Shown: positions 7,957-16,017 of the stretch, piece after piece
Layout: every line of letters starts with the position of its first letter
Position numbering within the stretch: the first letter of the stretch is position 1
Program-made: the position numbers and the translations under genes
Source: Treponema_I sp045597345
Lineage (GTDB): Bacteria > Spirochaetota > Spirochaetia > Treponematales > Treponemataceae
NCBI GenBank assembly: GCA_045597345.1
Contig: JAZLJW010000012.1
Span: 1-64,000 of the forward strand
Length of the DNA: 64,000 bases
Reading direction: 5' to 3'
The notes under the pieces: model-generated
The model's input: only the letters and a program-made list of their open reading frames with translations
Database searches by the model: none
Told to the model about the DNA's origin: nothing

Positions 7957-8040
7957 AACCCTTCGACAAACTCAGGAATCCTGATTTTGTGCCCAGGATG
8001 GGCTGGACTTGTGCTCAGGATGGCTGAGCCTGTCGAAGCC
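7957..8040. repeat. Inverted pair of the dispersed CTTCGACA...CTCAG repeat
   Basis: A plus-strand copy (7957-7983: CCCTTCGACAAACTCAGG then AATCCTGA) faces a minus-strand copy (8012-8040: GGCTTCGACAGGCTCAGCC then ATCCTGAGCAC). The arms match over most of 24 bases and would form a long hairpin just after the ettA stop. Other copies lie at 12441, 50428 and 50537, all between genes. Confidence 0.75.
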
Positions 8041-8053
8041 TCCGTATGGATGA

Positions 8054-9814
8054 CTAGCGGGTCATCTTGCGGTAGATGGTCTTGTGAGGACGGTCAGCTT
8101 CAGCACCCAGCTGTTTGCGCCGCCATTCTGCATAGTCAGACCAGTTACCTTCAAACCAGATAACTTCACTGTTGTTTTCAAAAGCCAGAATATGGGTACA
8201 GATACGGTCCAGGAACCAGCGGTCATGGCTTACGCACAGTACGCATCCGGCAAAGTCTTCTACAGCATCTTCCAGGGCGCGGATAGTGGTAACGTCCAGG
8301 TCGTTGGTAGGTTCGTCAAGAAGCAGTACGTTGCCGGCCTGCTTCAGCATCATACCCAGGTTCAGGCGGTTTTTTTCACCACCGGAAAGAACACCAACTT
8401 TCTTTTTCTGGTCCGGGCCGGAGAAATTGAACCAGCTGCAGTAAGCGCGGCTGTTGATTTCACGAAGGGCACCGTTCAGCGGGCGGCCTTTTTCGTCAAC
8501 GGCACCCAGCTTGATGATATCAAGACCGTCAGAAAGCTGTTCCCATACGGTTTTTTCAGGATCCAGAAGTCCGCGCAACTGGTCTACATATACCAGTTTT
8601 ACGGTTTCGCCGACACGGATGTTACCGCCGTCTGGTTTTTCACCGCCAGCGGTACCGTCAAGGCGTTCAACGGTCTGGCCTGCAGCATCGGCAATCAGGC
8701 GGAACAGGGTGGTTTTACCGGCACCGTTAGGACCGACAATACCCACAACAGCACCGGCCGGTACCTTAAAGCTTAAGTTTTCAAAGAGCAGGCGGTCGCC
8801 ATAGCCTTTTGTCAGGTTTTCGGCTTCAATTACCAGACCACCAAGACGGGGGCCCTGAGGAATGGTAATTTTGGTATCCTTAATCTGTCCCTTTCCACTT
8901 TGGGCCAAAAGTTCTTCATAACGGGTAATGTGTTCCTTGTGTTTTGCCTGGCGGCCTTTGGCTCCCATGTGGATCCATTCAAGCTCGCGTTTCAGGGCTT
9001 TCTGGCGTTCAGATTCGCCCTTTTCTTCCATCTTCAGGCGGTTTTCCTTCTGTTCCAGCCAGCCGGAATAGTTGCCTTTGTAAGGAATACCTTCACCGCG
9101 GTCCAGTTCAAGAATCCAGCCGGCAACGTTATCAAGGAAGTAACGGTCATGGGTTACGGCAATGATGGTACCGGGATACTGCTGCAGGTGGCGTTCCAGC
9201 CAGGCAACGGTTTCGGCATCAAGATGGTTGGTTGGTTCGTCAAGAAGCAGAATATCGGGTTTCTGCAGCAGAAGGCGGCACAGGGCAACGCGGCGGCGTT
9301 CACCTCCGGAAAGTACGTCTACTACCTGATCCGGTGGGGGGCAGCGCAGGGCATCCATGGCCAGTTCCAGCTGGCTGTCCAGGTTCCAGGCGTCCAAAGC
9401 ATCAAGTTTTTCCTGAATTTCTGCCTGGCGGGCACACAGTTTGTCAAAGTCTGCATCCGGGTCGCCGAATGCTTCGTTTACTTTATCAAATTCTTCAAGA
9501 AGGGCAACGGTTTCAGCTGCACCTTCCTTTACGATTTCCATAACGGTTTTACCGGGAGTCAGTTCCGGTTCCTGAGGCAGATAGCCCATGGTATAGCCGG
9601 GGGCAAGGGTGGTTTCACCGGTAAAGTCGGTATCAAGGCCGGCAAAGATTTTCATAAGGGATGATTTACCGGAACCGTTTTCACCGATAACGCCGATTTT
9701 GGCGCCGTAGTAGTATGAAATACTGATGTCTTTTAAGACCTGTTTGGTACCGTATGCACGGGATACGGTATCCATGGTGTAAATGATTTTTTTGTCGTCA
9801 AAAGTTGTAGCCAT
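8054..9814 (-). CDS. ettA: Energy-dependent translational throttle protein EttA (ABC-F ATPase)
   Basis: This 586-residue soluble ABC-F protein has two nucleotide-binding domains. Walker A motifs are 'GENGSGKSS' and 'GPNGAGKTT'; signatures are 'LSGGERRRVALCRLL' and 'LSGGEKNRLNLG'; Walker B/switch motifs are 'LLLDEPTNHLD' and 'LLLDEPTNDLD'. The linker between them ('WIHMGAKGRQAKHKEHITRY') matches the EttA subfamily. EttA binds the ribosomal E site and gates entry into elongation by ATP/ADP level. The start at 9814 (MATTF) fits the family; an ATG at 9835 has no ribosome site and lies at the promoter. It is slightly longer than E. coli EttA (555). Monocistronic. Confidence 0.93.
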   Translation of the reverse strand: MATTFDDKKIIYTMDTVSRAYGTKQVLKDISISYYYGAKIGVIGENGSGKSSLMKIFAGLDTDFTGETTLAPGYTMGYLPQEPELTPGKTVMEIVKEGAAETVALLEEFDKVNEAFGDPDADFDKLCARQAEIQEKLDALDAWNLDSQLELAMDALRCPPPDQVVDVLSGGERRRVALCRLLLQKPDILLLDEPTNHLDAETVAWLERHLQQYPGTIIAVTHDRYFLDNVAGWILELDRGEGIPYKGNYSGWLEQKENRLKMEEKGESERQKALKRELEWIHMGAKGRQAKHKEHITRYEELLAQSGKGQIKDTKITIPQGPRLGGLVIEAENLTKGYGDRLLFENLSFKVPAGAVVGIVGPNGAGKTTLFRLIADAAGQTVERLDGTAGGEKPDGGNIRVGETVKLVYVDQLRGLLDPEKTVWEQLSDGLDIIKLGAVDEKGRPLNGALREINSRAYCSWFNFSGPDQKKKVGVLSGGEKNRLNLGMMLKQAGNVLLLDEPTNDLDVTTIRALEDAVEDFAGCVLCVSHDRWFLDRICTHILAFENNSEVIWFEGNWSDYAEWRRKQLGAEADRPHKTIYRKMTR

Positions 9815-9820
9815 GGGGGC

Positions 9821-9849
9821 AGTATACCATGGCAAGGGGCTTGTGTGTA
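9821..9849 (-). promoter_or_regulatory. Putative leaderless promoter of ettA
   Basis: On the minus strand TACACA (9844-9849), 17-base spacer, TATACT (9821-9826) preceded by TGG (extended -10). Six C-rich bases then lead to the ATG at 9814. No Shine-Dalgarno sequence is present. Confidence 0.45.
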
Positions 9850-9921
9850 GGTTGACAGCATAAAATAACTCCTGTTACCATTTACATATAATTTTAAGAT
9901 TTAATTCATAAGAGGTTTTTC

Positions 9922-10626
9922 ATGAAAAAAACATTGACTGTCCTTTTTGCCCTATTGATGTGTGTTACCCTGTTTTCCTGCGCATCCAAATCATTGGAAC
10001 AAGAAGAACCTGTAATTGCAGAATCAACTGCTGAACCGGATTCTGGTTCATTTGTATCACTTGGCTTTTCTATTACCACGAATCCGGAAGAATTTGACCT
10101 TTTGTATTATGTAACGCCTGAAATGCGGGAAATTCCTCCGCTTGATAATGACGATGTGGCTGTTACCCAGGCATTTGAAATCCGCCGAGGAGATTTGCAG
10201 GGGGAAGTCCGCTACAGTCTGTTTACGGATACTCTTCCTGCAGGTACCGATAGTGCACTGCGCTTTGCCGTTATGACCTTTATGTGTGCCAGTAACATTG
10301 CCGGGTATGAAATTCCGATGGAAAGCATTGCGTCTTATGCACCAGCTGATGTAAAGAATGAATTCAATGCTGATTTGGGCGGTACCGTGATGATTCAGAA
10401 ACCGGTTTCGGAATTTGGTGCCGGGTACGATTATATTTCGCTCGACGTTTTCTACAAAGAGGGACAGGGATTTGTTGCCCGGACCTTCCTGTTCAACGAT
10501 CCTGCATTTTTAGGTCTTACCGCACAAGGCAACATGGACTGGAACAGCCCGTTCTGGACCCACTTCCACGGCTTTACGTTTGTAGAAAAAGACAGCGACG
10601 GGCAGTATATCTGGCCGGAGTACTGA
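9922..10626 (+). CDS. Lipoprotein of unknown function
   Basis: This 234-residue protein begins with a lipoprotein signal: 'MKKTLTVLFALLMCVTLFSC', with the lipobox LFSC placing the acylated Cys at residue 20. The mature part has alternating beta-like segments, including a stretch on response to values ('FEIRRGDLQGEVRYSLF') and an aromatic C-terminus. I recognise no domain. AGAGG precedes the ATG. A TATAAT at 9887-9892 is the likely -10. A terminator follows at 10647-10706. It is likely anchored in the outer or inner membrane facing the periplasm; function unknown. Confidence 0.7.
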   Translation: MKKTLTVLFALLMCVTLFSCASKSLEQEEPVIAESTAEPDSGSFVSLGFSITTNPEEFDLLYYVTPEMREIPPLDNDDVAVTQAFEIRRGDLQGEVRYSLFTDTLPAGTDSALRFAVMTFMCASNIAGYEIPMESIASYAPADVKNEFNADLGGTVMIQKPVSEFGAGYDYISLDVFYKEGQGFVARTFLFNDPAFLGLTAQGNMDWNSPFWTHFHGFTFVEKDSDGQYIWPEY

Positions 10627-10646
10627 AAATAATTTTTTGCTGACAC

Positions 10647-10706
10647 GGCTCGCCTTGAGATAAATTGCACTTCACGGTGTGATGCCTCATGGGCGGGCTT
10701 TTTTTT
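10647..10706 (+). terminator. Rho-independent terminator after the lipoprotein gene
   Basis: GGCTCGCC (10647-10654) pairs with GGCGGGCT (10692-10699) using G-U pairs; TGAG/CTCA extend the stem inward. Eight T residues follow. The loop is long, so confidence is moderate. Confidence 0.6.
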
Positions 10707-10775
10707 AGTGCGTGAGTACGGGGCAAAATTCAATGGTGAGAATTGCGTGATTGTGGAAATGGAAGCCGCCGGGGA

Positions 10776-11135
10776 ATCATATAAAAAGTGAGGTTTGGGA
10801 TAATTTATATGATAGAGCTAAGGAGATTTGGGGGAGTTATCAGATAAAAGCGGCAATTTTGGGTAATTTATATGATGTGGTTTAGCGTGATTTCTTGGGG
10901 ATTATCATATAAAAATGGTTGCCGGAAAATATTTATATGATGCAATTATGCAGTGACGGGAGGTGGCATACAGATAAATCGGGTACAGAATGGGTTTTTA
11001 TATGATTTCAACCTGGTGGTTTGGTGATTTGTATCAGATAAAACCTGGCAATAATGGAATACTATTAGTATGACAGGTTATGGTACCAGCTTTTTTCGTC
11101 AGATAAGAGTGAGAATTTTTAGATTTTTATCTGAT
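10776..11135. repeat. Array of alternating inverted 10-mers with ~64 bp period
   Basis: Left arms ATCATATAAA or ATCAGATAAA start at 10776, 10839, 10904, ~10969, 11033 and ~11098. Right arms TTTATATGAT start at 10804, 10867, 10932, 10997, (degenerate ~11054) and 11126 (TTTATCTGAT). Each left-right pair encloses 18 bases of non-conserved sequence, and 25-27 non-conserved bases separate pairs. The period is 63-65 bases, not a multiple of three. The spacer parts keep faint similarity ('GTGATTT', 'GGGGATT'), so an ancestral 64-bp tandem repeat has diverged while the arms were kept. A partial unit may precede at ~10742. No open frame crosses it. Function unknown. Confidence 0.75.
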
Positions 11136-11212
11136 ATCCGCCATCTTATCAGAAGAGAAAAGACAAAAGTATTACTTCCAAGAAATGACACATAGAAGGA
11201 CGTATCACATGA

Positions 11213-11503
11213 TTTGACCGGGATACTATTACACAAGACGGAACTCTTGTTCTTGTATCCATCTATGGAGCAAAACAGGGGTAGGATTCGAACCTAAAAG
11301 GAAAATGGAATCGGGGATTTCAATGTTGTATACGTTAGAGGTAAATTAGAGCCTGAACCTGAAAAACATAAAATTTCTTATGGTTTTGCATTAGAAAGAT
11401 TATTAAATGTTTTTAATCTTCCAAATGAACCAATCCTACATTTAGACGAAATAAGCAATACAGAATTAGCAAAACTACGAAAAAATTTGAAGAGGTATTA
11501 TTA
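11213..11503 (+). pseudogene. Fragments of a degraded protein-coding gene
   Basis: Two coding-looking stretches lie in different frames. The first, 11213-11283, reads 'FDRDTITQDGTLVLVSIYG' and stops at TAG. The second, ~11299-11503, begins after a stop without a start codon; it includes 'GDFNVVYVRGKLEPEPEK' and 'ISYGFALERLLNVF' and ends at TAG. The composition is AT-rich, unlike the flanking housekeeping genes. I do not recognise the parent protein. The break falls at a tRNA-like T-arm sequence (11281-11296), so the gene may have been split by insertion or deletion. The rest of 10707-11523 holds the inverted-decamer array and otherwise nothing I can identify. Confidence 0.45.
11271..11300 (-). 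other. tRNA 3'-end-like fragment, possible attachment-site remnant
   Basis: The minus strand reads TAGG-TTCGAAT-CCTA followed by CCCCTG. This resembles a tRNA T arm (TTCGAAT loop) running into a 3' acceptor strand. No D arm or anticodon arm lies upstream on that strand, so it is not a functional tRNA. Integrases often target this part of tRNA genes, which would fit a scar of an excised or decayed element. Low confidence. Confidence 0.3.
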
Positions 11504-11523
11504 GACATGCAAGAAAAAGACGA

Positions 11524-11868
11524 TTAGTAATTCGTAACTGAGAGAACCTTTCCATTGTCTGAAAATTCTACTGTACTATCTGATGTAAATACTTTAACTG
11601 CTTTATGAAATGTAGAAATGTACGTTTTTATTAGTTCTAAGTGTTTATTTTCGACTTCAACACAAAGTATTTCTGCTGTTCCAGAGTACTTCATCGCTAA
11701 ATCAATACCTTTTAGCAGGGATACCTCAGATGTCATCCTTAGTTGTTTTACTATAGGTGAAATGTGTACTTCTGCTGCATAACCATTTTGTAAACAACAG
11801 TCAGCAATTATAGAAGAATAAATCCTGTTAAGTTTTAAAAGTTTTAATCTAGCAATAATTTTTTTCAT
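11524..11868 (-). CDS. Small hypothetical protein in the accessory island
   Basis: This 114-residue protein has a basic N-terminal helix ('KKIIARLKLLKLNRIYSSII') followed by an alpha/beta-like body with 'VHISPIVKQLRMTSEVSLL' and 'EILCVEVENKHLELIKTYI'. A strong AAAGGAGG Shine-Dalgarno sequence lies at the correct spacing, within an AACCT...AGGTT inverted repeat that could partly hide it. No domain recognised. It is AT-rich like its neighbours and sits between gene fragments and an IS remnant, so horizontal acquisition is likely. Confidence 0.6.
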   Translation of the reverse strand: MKKIIARLKLLKLNRIYSSIIADCCLQNGYAAEVHISPIVKQLRMTSEVSLLKGIDLAMKYSGTAEILCVEVENKHLELIKTYISTFHKAVKVFTSDSTVEFSDNGKVLSVTNY

Positions 11869-11924
11869 ACCGAACCTCCTTTAGGTTCATTTATAATTTA
11901 CCCTGTAAATCATATTTCTTTCCA

Positions 11925-12324
11925 TTACGCAAAAGGCAAAGCAGGTCTCAATGGAATTGACTTGCTTAAATCAACCTTTTCAGTAGTAAACACGAAATCT
12001 GCAAAAATCGTAGTTTTTTCGGCATACCTTTCTTTTGCATAGTTCAAGAAGTTGTGCCAGACCAGATAGTTATTTAGATATTTCGTCGAAACTCCATGAA
12101 ATCTGTTGATGAAGTTCTTTAGCATACTGTGGTATGAATTCATGTCGTCAGTGCAAAGCACCGATTCAGAAACAATGCGATTATCGAATTTCAGACTTTT
12201 TAATTAAAAGAAAATCCTCGAATCCGTTGAAATTCAATTCCAAAGATTCAAGGTATTCCTTAACTGAATGTAATTCTGCTTTAGAAAGAGATTTTAATGT
12301 CTGAAAAAGTTCATTCAATGTCAT
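11925..12324 (-). pseudogene. IS1595-family (ISXO2-like) transposase, internally deleted
   Basis: Two minus-strand pieces remain. The first, 12324-12181, starts at ATG, encodes 47 residues beginning 'MTLNELFQTLKSLSKAEL' and ends in TAA. The second, about 12177-11925, is open and carries 'TDDMNSYHSMLKNFINRFHGVSTKYLNNYLVWHNFLNY' split over residues; its 'GVSTKYLNNYL' core is the C-terminal end of ISXO2-like DDE transposases. The zinc ribbon and most of the catalytic core between them are missing. Terminal inverted repeats were not found. The element is therefore dead and probably old. Confidence 0.7.
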
Positions 12325-12440
12325 TACGAATAACATAGGATAATTTTTCATTCTGTCAAAAAATTTCTTTTATTTAGCAACACTTTTTGCGGACATAGCC
12401 AAAAAAATAAGTATTTGTGGATGGAAAGTAGAGATATGGG

Positions 12441-12485
12441 ACCCTTCGACAATGAGCTTTGCTCATTATTGCTCAGGGACCCTGA
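12441..12485. repeat. Dispersed CTTCGACA...CTCAG repeat, variant with internal hairpin
   Basis: CCCTTCGACA is followed by ATGAGC-TTT-GCTCAT, a small hairpin, and then GCTCAGGGACCCTGA. It shares the outer blocks of the copies at 7957 and 50537 but has an inserted stem. It lies between the IS remnant and mntP. The rest of 12325-12597 holds GC-rich sequence with a GGGGGA/TCCCCC hairpin at ~12574-12589 and no gene. Confidence 0.6.
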
Positions 12486-12597
12486 AAATGGTGAAGTTTC
12501 AAGAATTTCGGGGCGTAGCGGGGTGTCCCCGCAGAGAGGGTGGCGGAAGACTGCGGAGCAGGCTGAAGCCAGGGGGAGGCTTCCCCCTTAATAAAAA

Positions 12598-13176
12598 TCA
12601 GTCGTTCAGCAGGTGTTCAACGAGGATTTTGATGCCGATGCCGATGAGGATTACACCGCCGGCCAGTTCAGCTTTGCTCTTGTATTTTTCGCCGAATTTG
12701 TTTCCTACCCATACACCTACAATAGAGAGACAGAAAGTCGTGATACCGATAATGGTGATGGCAGGAACGATGTGCATGTTGAGGAATGCAAAAGAAATAC
12801 CTACGGCAAGGGCATCGATGCTGGTGGCAACGGCCATAATGAACAGTTCTTTGTAGTCTAGCGGCGGATCCAGCTGGTTTTCTGTGGCCTCGTCATCGTC
12901 GTCTTTTTTTAAGCTTTCAATTGCCATTTTCCCACCGATAAAAGCCAGCAATACAAAAGCAATCCAGTGGTCAAAACTTGATACCAATTCACTGAAGCTG
13001 GTGCCCAGAAGATAGCCGATAAGTGGCATCAGAGCCTGAAAGCCGCCAAAGAAAATACCAATGATAAGAGCCTGTTTCAGGTTCAGTTTGCGCATTTTAA
13101 GGCCCTTGCAAATAGCTACTGCAAAGGCATCCATAGAAAGCCCTACACCGATAAGAAAAATCTCAATAAAACTCAT
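12598..13176 (-). CDS. mntP: Manganese efflux pump MntP
   Basis: This 192-residue protein has six hydrophobic segments and an internal duplication typical of MntP (DUF204). The two signature motifs are 'GLSMDAFAVAICKG' and 'ATSIDALAVGISF', whose membrane Asp residues are needed for Mn2+ export in the family. An acidic loop ('KKDDDDEATENQLD') joins the halves. The start at 13176 is chosen for the GGAGAG ribosome site and family length; the in-frame extension to 13314 crosses the divergent gene's start. TTGACC...TATTTT upstream is a possible promoter. I saw no yybP-ykoY riboswitch core, though such switches often control this family. Confidence 0.9.
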   Translation of the reverse strand: MSFIEIFLIGVGLSMDAFAVAICKGLKMRKLNLKQALIIGIFFGGFQALMPLIGYLLGTSFSELVSSFDHWIAFVLLAFIGGKMAIESLKKDDDDEATENQLDPPLDYKELFIMAVATSIDALAVGISFAFLNMHIVPAITIIGITTFCLSIVGVWVGNKFGEKYKSKAELAGGVILIGIGIKILVEHLLND

Positions 13177-13274
13177 GGTTCTCTCCAAAGCCGGTAAGAA
13201 ATTGTTGTGGGGGAAAAAAATAACATGATGCAGACATATGGTCAATAATCTGTCATTCTCACCTTCTGCCGTAG

Positions 13275-13301
13275 TCGACAGGGCAGGTATCGCAGTATAT
13301 T
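13275..13301 (+). promoter_or_regulatory. Putative leaderless promoter of the 13308 gene
   Basis: TCGACA (13275-13280), 15-base spacer, TATATT (13296-13301), then six bases (TAAGAT) to the ATG at 13308. No Shine-Dalgarno sequence. The spacer is short, so the -35 is uncertain. Confidence 0.4.
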
Positions 13302-13307
13302 TAAGAT

Positions 13308-13712
13308 ATGACATATCAGGAAATTACTGACGAAATTGATAAGGCTTTTGCCAAAAAGAAATCTTTTGAACAGAACCGCAGCATTTGTGTAGTGGTGTTG
13401 GCTATTCTTATTTACAATACATCCAGTGCAGCCCGGAATGATGATCCTGCCTGGTGGTTTTTTGTCATTATGGGGTTGCTGATTGCAGGCGTATTCGGCG
13501 TTCTTGCCTATGGCAGTGTTCAGGTAAAAAAGGCTTCGGACCGGTTAAAGGAACTTGACATTCTTAAGGCTGCAGAAGAGGTAAAACTTGGGCTGAGAAC
13601 AGTGGAATCTCAGGTCTCAAATATGGAGAGCAACGCTGGTGAAGAGCTTGATACAAGCGTTGAAGATGACGACGACCGGGAGCCCGACACCAGCGTTGAT
13701 GCTGAAGAGTAA
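13308..13712 (+). CDS. Small two-span membrane protein with acidic tail
   Basis: This 134-residue protein has a charged N-terminal helix, two hydrophobic segments (residues ~28-42 and ~49-70), and a cytosolic helix ('KKASDRLKELDILKAAEE'). The tail is strongly acidic and contains a short duplication ('DTSVEDDDDREPDTSVDAEE' by pieces). No family recognised. It lies divergent to mntP and ends 4 bases from the convergent patatin gene. The start lacks a Shine-Dalgarno sequence, in line with the leaderless pattern. Confidence 0.6.
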   Translation: MTYQEITDEIDKAFAKKKSFEQNRSICVVVLAILIYNTSSAARNDDPAWWFFVIMGLLIAGVFGVLAYGSVQVKKASDRLKELDILKAAEEVKLGLRTVESQVSNMESNAGEELDTSVEDDDDREPDTSVDAEE

Positions 13713-13716
13713 TTAT

Positions 13717-15990
13717 TTACTGTAAACCAAGTGTAATGGTAAAGTTTTTGCTGGTTATATTGCAGGTGGCGCCAGCTATAACATTTCCCACTGGGGTATC
13801 CAACATAAGCCACCCGCCGCAACCAAATTCCATGCCGGTAAATGGGTTACCCTGGATTGGAAGCGGTACGTTTTTCATGCCGGTTTTTACCAGAAACTGA
13901 GCAATAGTCGGCATTCCAAAGAAGCTGAACAGATACTGCTGCAGCTGAATTCCGGCTAAAACATAGTTCCTGGCAAGGGTTTCGGAAGGATATCCGCACA
14001 TACCAGTATATCCACCAAAGTCAAACCAGCTGGATGAAAGTATTTCAGGCTGGTTTCCCCCTGCCAGAGAGAATTCATATCCTACGGAAGTTTTCCCGGT
14101 TACTAACTCAATCTGTTGTTTCTGCCGGAATGCGGCACTCCAAAGCGTGTTTTTCCGGCTGTTTACCCAACTGGCTCCATAGCGTACCATTGCTTCTGAT
14201 CGGAATCCTTTCCAGTCACTGGTGTAGTTGGAAAGAGTATTGATGCTGATGCTGCCAGACCCATACAGGGATTGAACAAGGGTATTGGATGCAGACGTTG
14301 GTCCATGTACCTTGAACAGATTGCCGGCTGCACCAAGGTTAAAGGTTGCGTAGTGCAGGTGTGAGGCGCGGAGACCTAGGAAATATTCAAAACCAATATT
14401 ATTCAGTGTTGATTTTCCCAGATAATTGTATGAATCGTCAGGGGTAATACCGCCGTACAGCAAACTGGCATCGGTTTTCAACGACAGTTGATTATTCCGG
14501 ATTTGAGCTAGTGTAGGGGATAAGGATATACAGGCAGTAAGAGAAGGTCCTACAGCGCCGGAAAATGACATTTCAAATGGTTGCTTAAGGATGACTGAAC
14601 CGTTTATGAGTGGCTGTATGTTGAAAGAAACGGCTCCGTTGGTATTTTGGATGGAAAGATGAGGATTTCCACCAACGGTAATGGCTCCAGGATTAGTAAT
14701 GTAATGAGTACAGGTTAGTGCCAGTGTGCAGGTTTCTGGAGTGCTGCCGGCTCTTGTTTCAAAACTGAGCGAAACAAGATTGTATTTACTCCGGTCAGTG
14801 GACAATTGAGCGATAAGCCGTTTGATCTGGCTTTCTGTAAGGGGTTTATCCATCAACCAGGAATAATCCTTTGGTTTGGGAAGCGGTATTGGTTCGAACA
14901 GTGAATGATCTTCAACAATAATACGTTCAACAATGGGGTCAGGTAGAGATGCATAAATGCTGACCCTATTGTAATCCTTTGGAGAAAGTTCAACGCCAAG
15001 TTCTTCAAGCTGCAGTGCGATGGCATGAATGGCACTGCGCTGTTCCGCAACAGCTGCACAACCCAGATCAATGATTTCTTCCTGAGAAGCAAAAGATAAG
15101 GTGTGATAGGGTGAAAGATCGGGAACGATTAGCAGATCTGCATAAGGGTGCTGAACTACGGCGTTGGGAGAAATGGCCAGATTGAACAGATGAATTCCCA
15201 TGTCGTCTGCTGTTTTCAAATGTGAAGTGTCTGACGAAAGAATACTGGCAACATCTATGGCGATTACAATATCAGCTCCCAGGTCTCTTGCAAGCAGAAC
15301 AGGCAGGTTGTTGACTAACCCACCGTCCAGTACAAACCGGCCGTCATCGGTAGGGAATGGAGTAAACAGCATGGGAAGACTCATGCTGCCACGAATGGCA
15401 TTAAGCAGTGAGCCTTCGGAAAAAACCACTTCTTCAAAGGTCAGATCATCGGTACCGACAGCCCTGAATGCGATGGGAAGCTGGTCAAAATTCCGGATAT
15501 TGCAGTTTTTAGTCAGATGTGAGGCTAGAAAGTTAAGAACTTTGTTGTCACCAAGAAGGGAAGGGGCGGCCCCGATACCAGATTTTGAAATAGGATAGGT
15601 AATCAGATTTCCTGTAGTTTCATCAAAGGCCTGTGATTTAATTGGTGTTACAACAGCTGCCGGATCAAGAATCAGGTTTATCATGTCAGTGTCACATATC
15701 AACTGGCGGATTTCTTTTGCACTGTAACCGGATGCATAAAAGGAGCCGACGAGGGCACCCATGCTGGTGCCGGTAATCAGATCAATGGGGATACCTTCTT
15801 CTTCAAGAGCTTCAAGTAAGGCTATATGGGCAAACCCTTTTGCACCGCCGCCGCTTAATACAACGGCAACTTTCGGCCGGTCTGAATCTTGTCTGACGGA
15901 TGCAGTCTGTGCAGATACTGTCTGTGCAAACAGGGAAGAAACAAAAAAAATGCTCAGTACGAGTGCAGATAGAGTACGTGCAAATCTCAT
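13717..15990 (-). CDS. Patatin-like phospholipase with C-terminal outer-membrane barrel (PlpD-like), copy 1
   Basis: The protein has 757 residues: signal peptide 1-28, then a patatin domain (~40-320) with the oxyanion motif 'LSGGGAKGFAHIA', nucleophile 'GTSMGALVG' and catalytic Asp in 'LDGGLVNNLP'. A POTRA-like linker (~330-400, 'DRSKYNLVSLSFETR') leads to a ~350-residue region of alternating beta strands ending in 'FTITLGLQ', as in D15/type Vd barrels. Family members secrete or display a phospholipase A across the outer membrane. All catalytic residues are present. It is a tandem paralogue of the next gene (27-bp gap) with near-identical signal-peptide DNA. Confidence 0.82.
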   Translation of the reverse strand: MRFARTLSALVLSIFFVSSLFAQTVSAQTASVRQDSDRPKVAVVLSGGGAKGFAHIALLEALEEEGIPIDLITGTSMGALVGSFYASGYSAKEIRQLICDTDMINLILDPAAVVTPIKSQAFDETTGNLITYPISKSGIGAAPSLLGDNKVLNFLASHLTKNCNIRNFDQLPIAFRAVGTDDLTFEEVVFSEGSLLNAIRGSMSLPMLFTPFPTDDGRFVLDGGLVNNLPVLLARDLGADIVIAIDVASILSSDTSHLKTADDMGIHLFNLAISPNAVVQHPYADLLIVPDLSPYHTLSFASQEEIIDLGCAAVAEQRSAIHAIALQLEELGVELSPKDYNRVSIYASLPDPIVERIIVEDHSLFEPIPLPKPKDYSWLMDKPLTESQIKRLIAQLSTDRSKYNLVSLSFETRAGSTPETCTLALTCTHYITNPGAITVGGNPHLSIQNTNGAVSFNIQPLINGSVILKQPFEMSFSGAVGPSLTACISLSPTLAQIRNNQLSLKTDASLLYGGITPDDSYNYLGKSTLNNIGFEYFLGLRASHLHYATFNLGAAGNLFKVHGPTSASNTLVQSLYGSGSISINTLSNYTSDWKGFRSEAMVRYGASWVNSRKNTLWSAAFRQKQQIELVTGKTSVGYEFSLAGGNQPEILSSSWFDFGGYTGMCGYPSETLARNYVLAGIQLQQYLFSFFGMPTIAQFLVKTGMKNVPLPIQGNPFTGMEFGCGGWLMLDTPVGNVIAGATCNITSKNFTITLGLQ

Positions 15991-15998
15991 ACTGAGCA
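15951..15998 (-). promoter_or_regulatory. 9-bp inverted repeat around the start codon of patatin copy 1, with adjacent -10
   Basis: TGCTCAGTA (15951-15959) and TACTGAGCA (15990-15998) flank the ATG (15988-15990) and the first ten codons. In RNA they would form a stem holding the start region in its loop. A minus-strand TATACT at 15998-16003 ends seven bases before the ATG, predicting a leaderless transcript. No Shine-Dalgarno sequence. Confidence 0.5.
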
Positions 15999-16017
15999 GT
16001 ATAGGATAAAAATGACA

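Noticed and set aside
8084..9664. Long plus-strand open frames opposite ettA (230, 254 and 103 codons)
   Set aside because: They are shadows of the ettA coding strand. They have no ribosome sites and low-complexity Phe/Gly-rich translations.
10776..11135. CRISPR array
   Set aside because: Period and palindromic ends look CRISPR-like, but only the 10-base ends of each unit are conserved, the inner 18 bases differ in every unit, and no cas gene is nearby.
12574..12589. GGGGGA/TCCCCC hairpin as mntP terminator
   Set aside because: On the mntP strand the stem is not followed by a T-tract, so it is not a standard terminator.
13177..13310. yybP-ykoY manganese riboswitch upstream of mntP
   Set aside because: The conserved core bases of that riboswitch are not seen in this short stretch.
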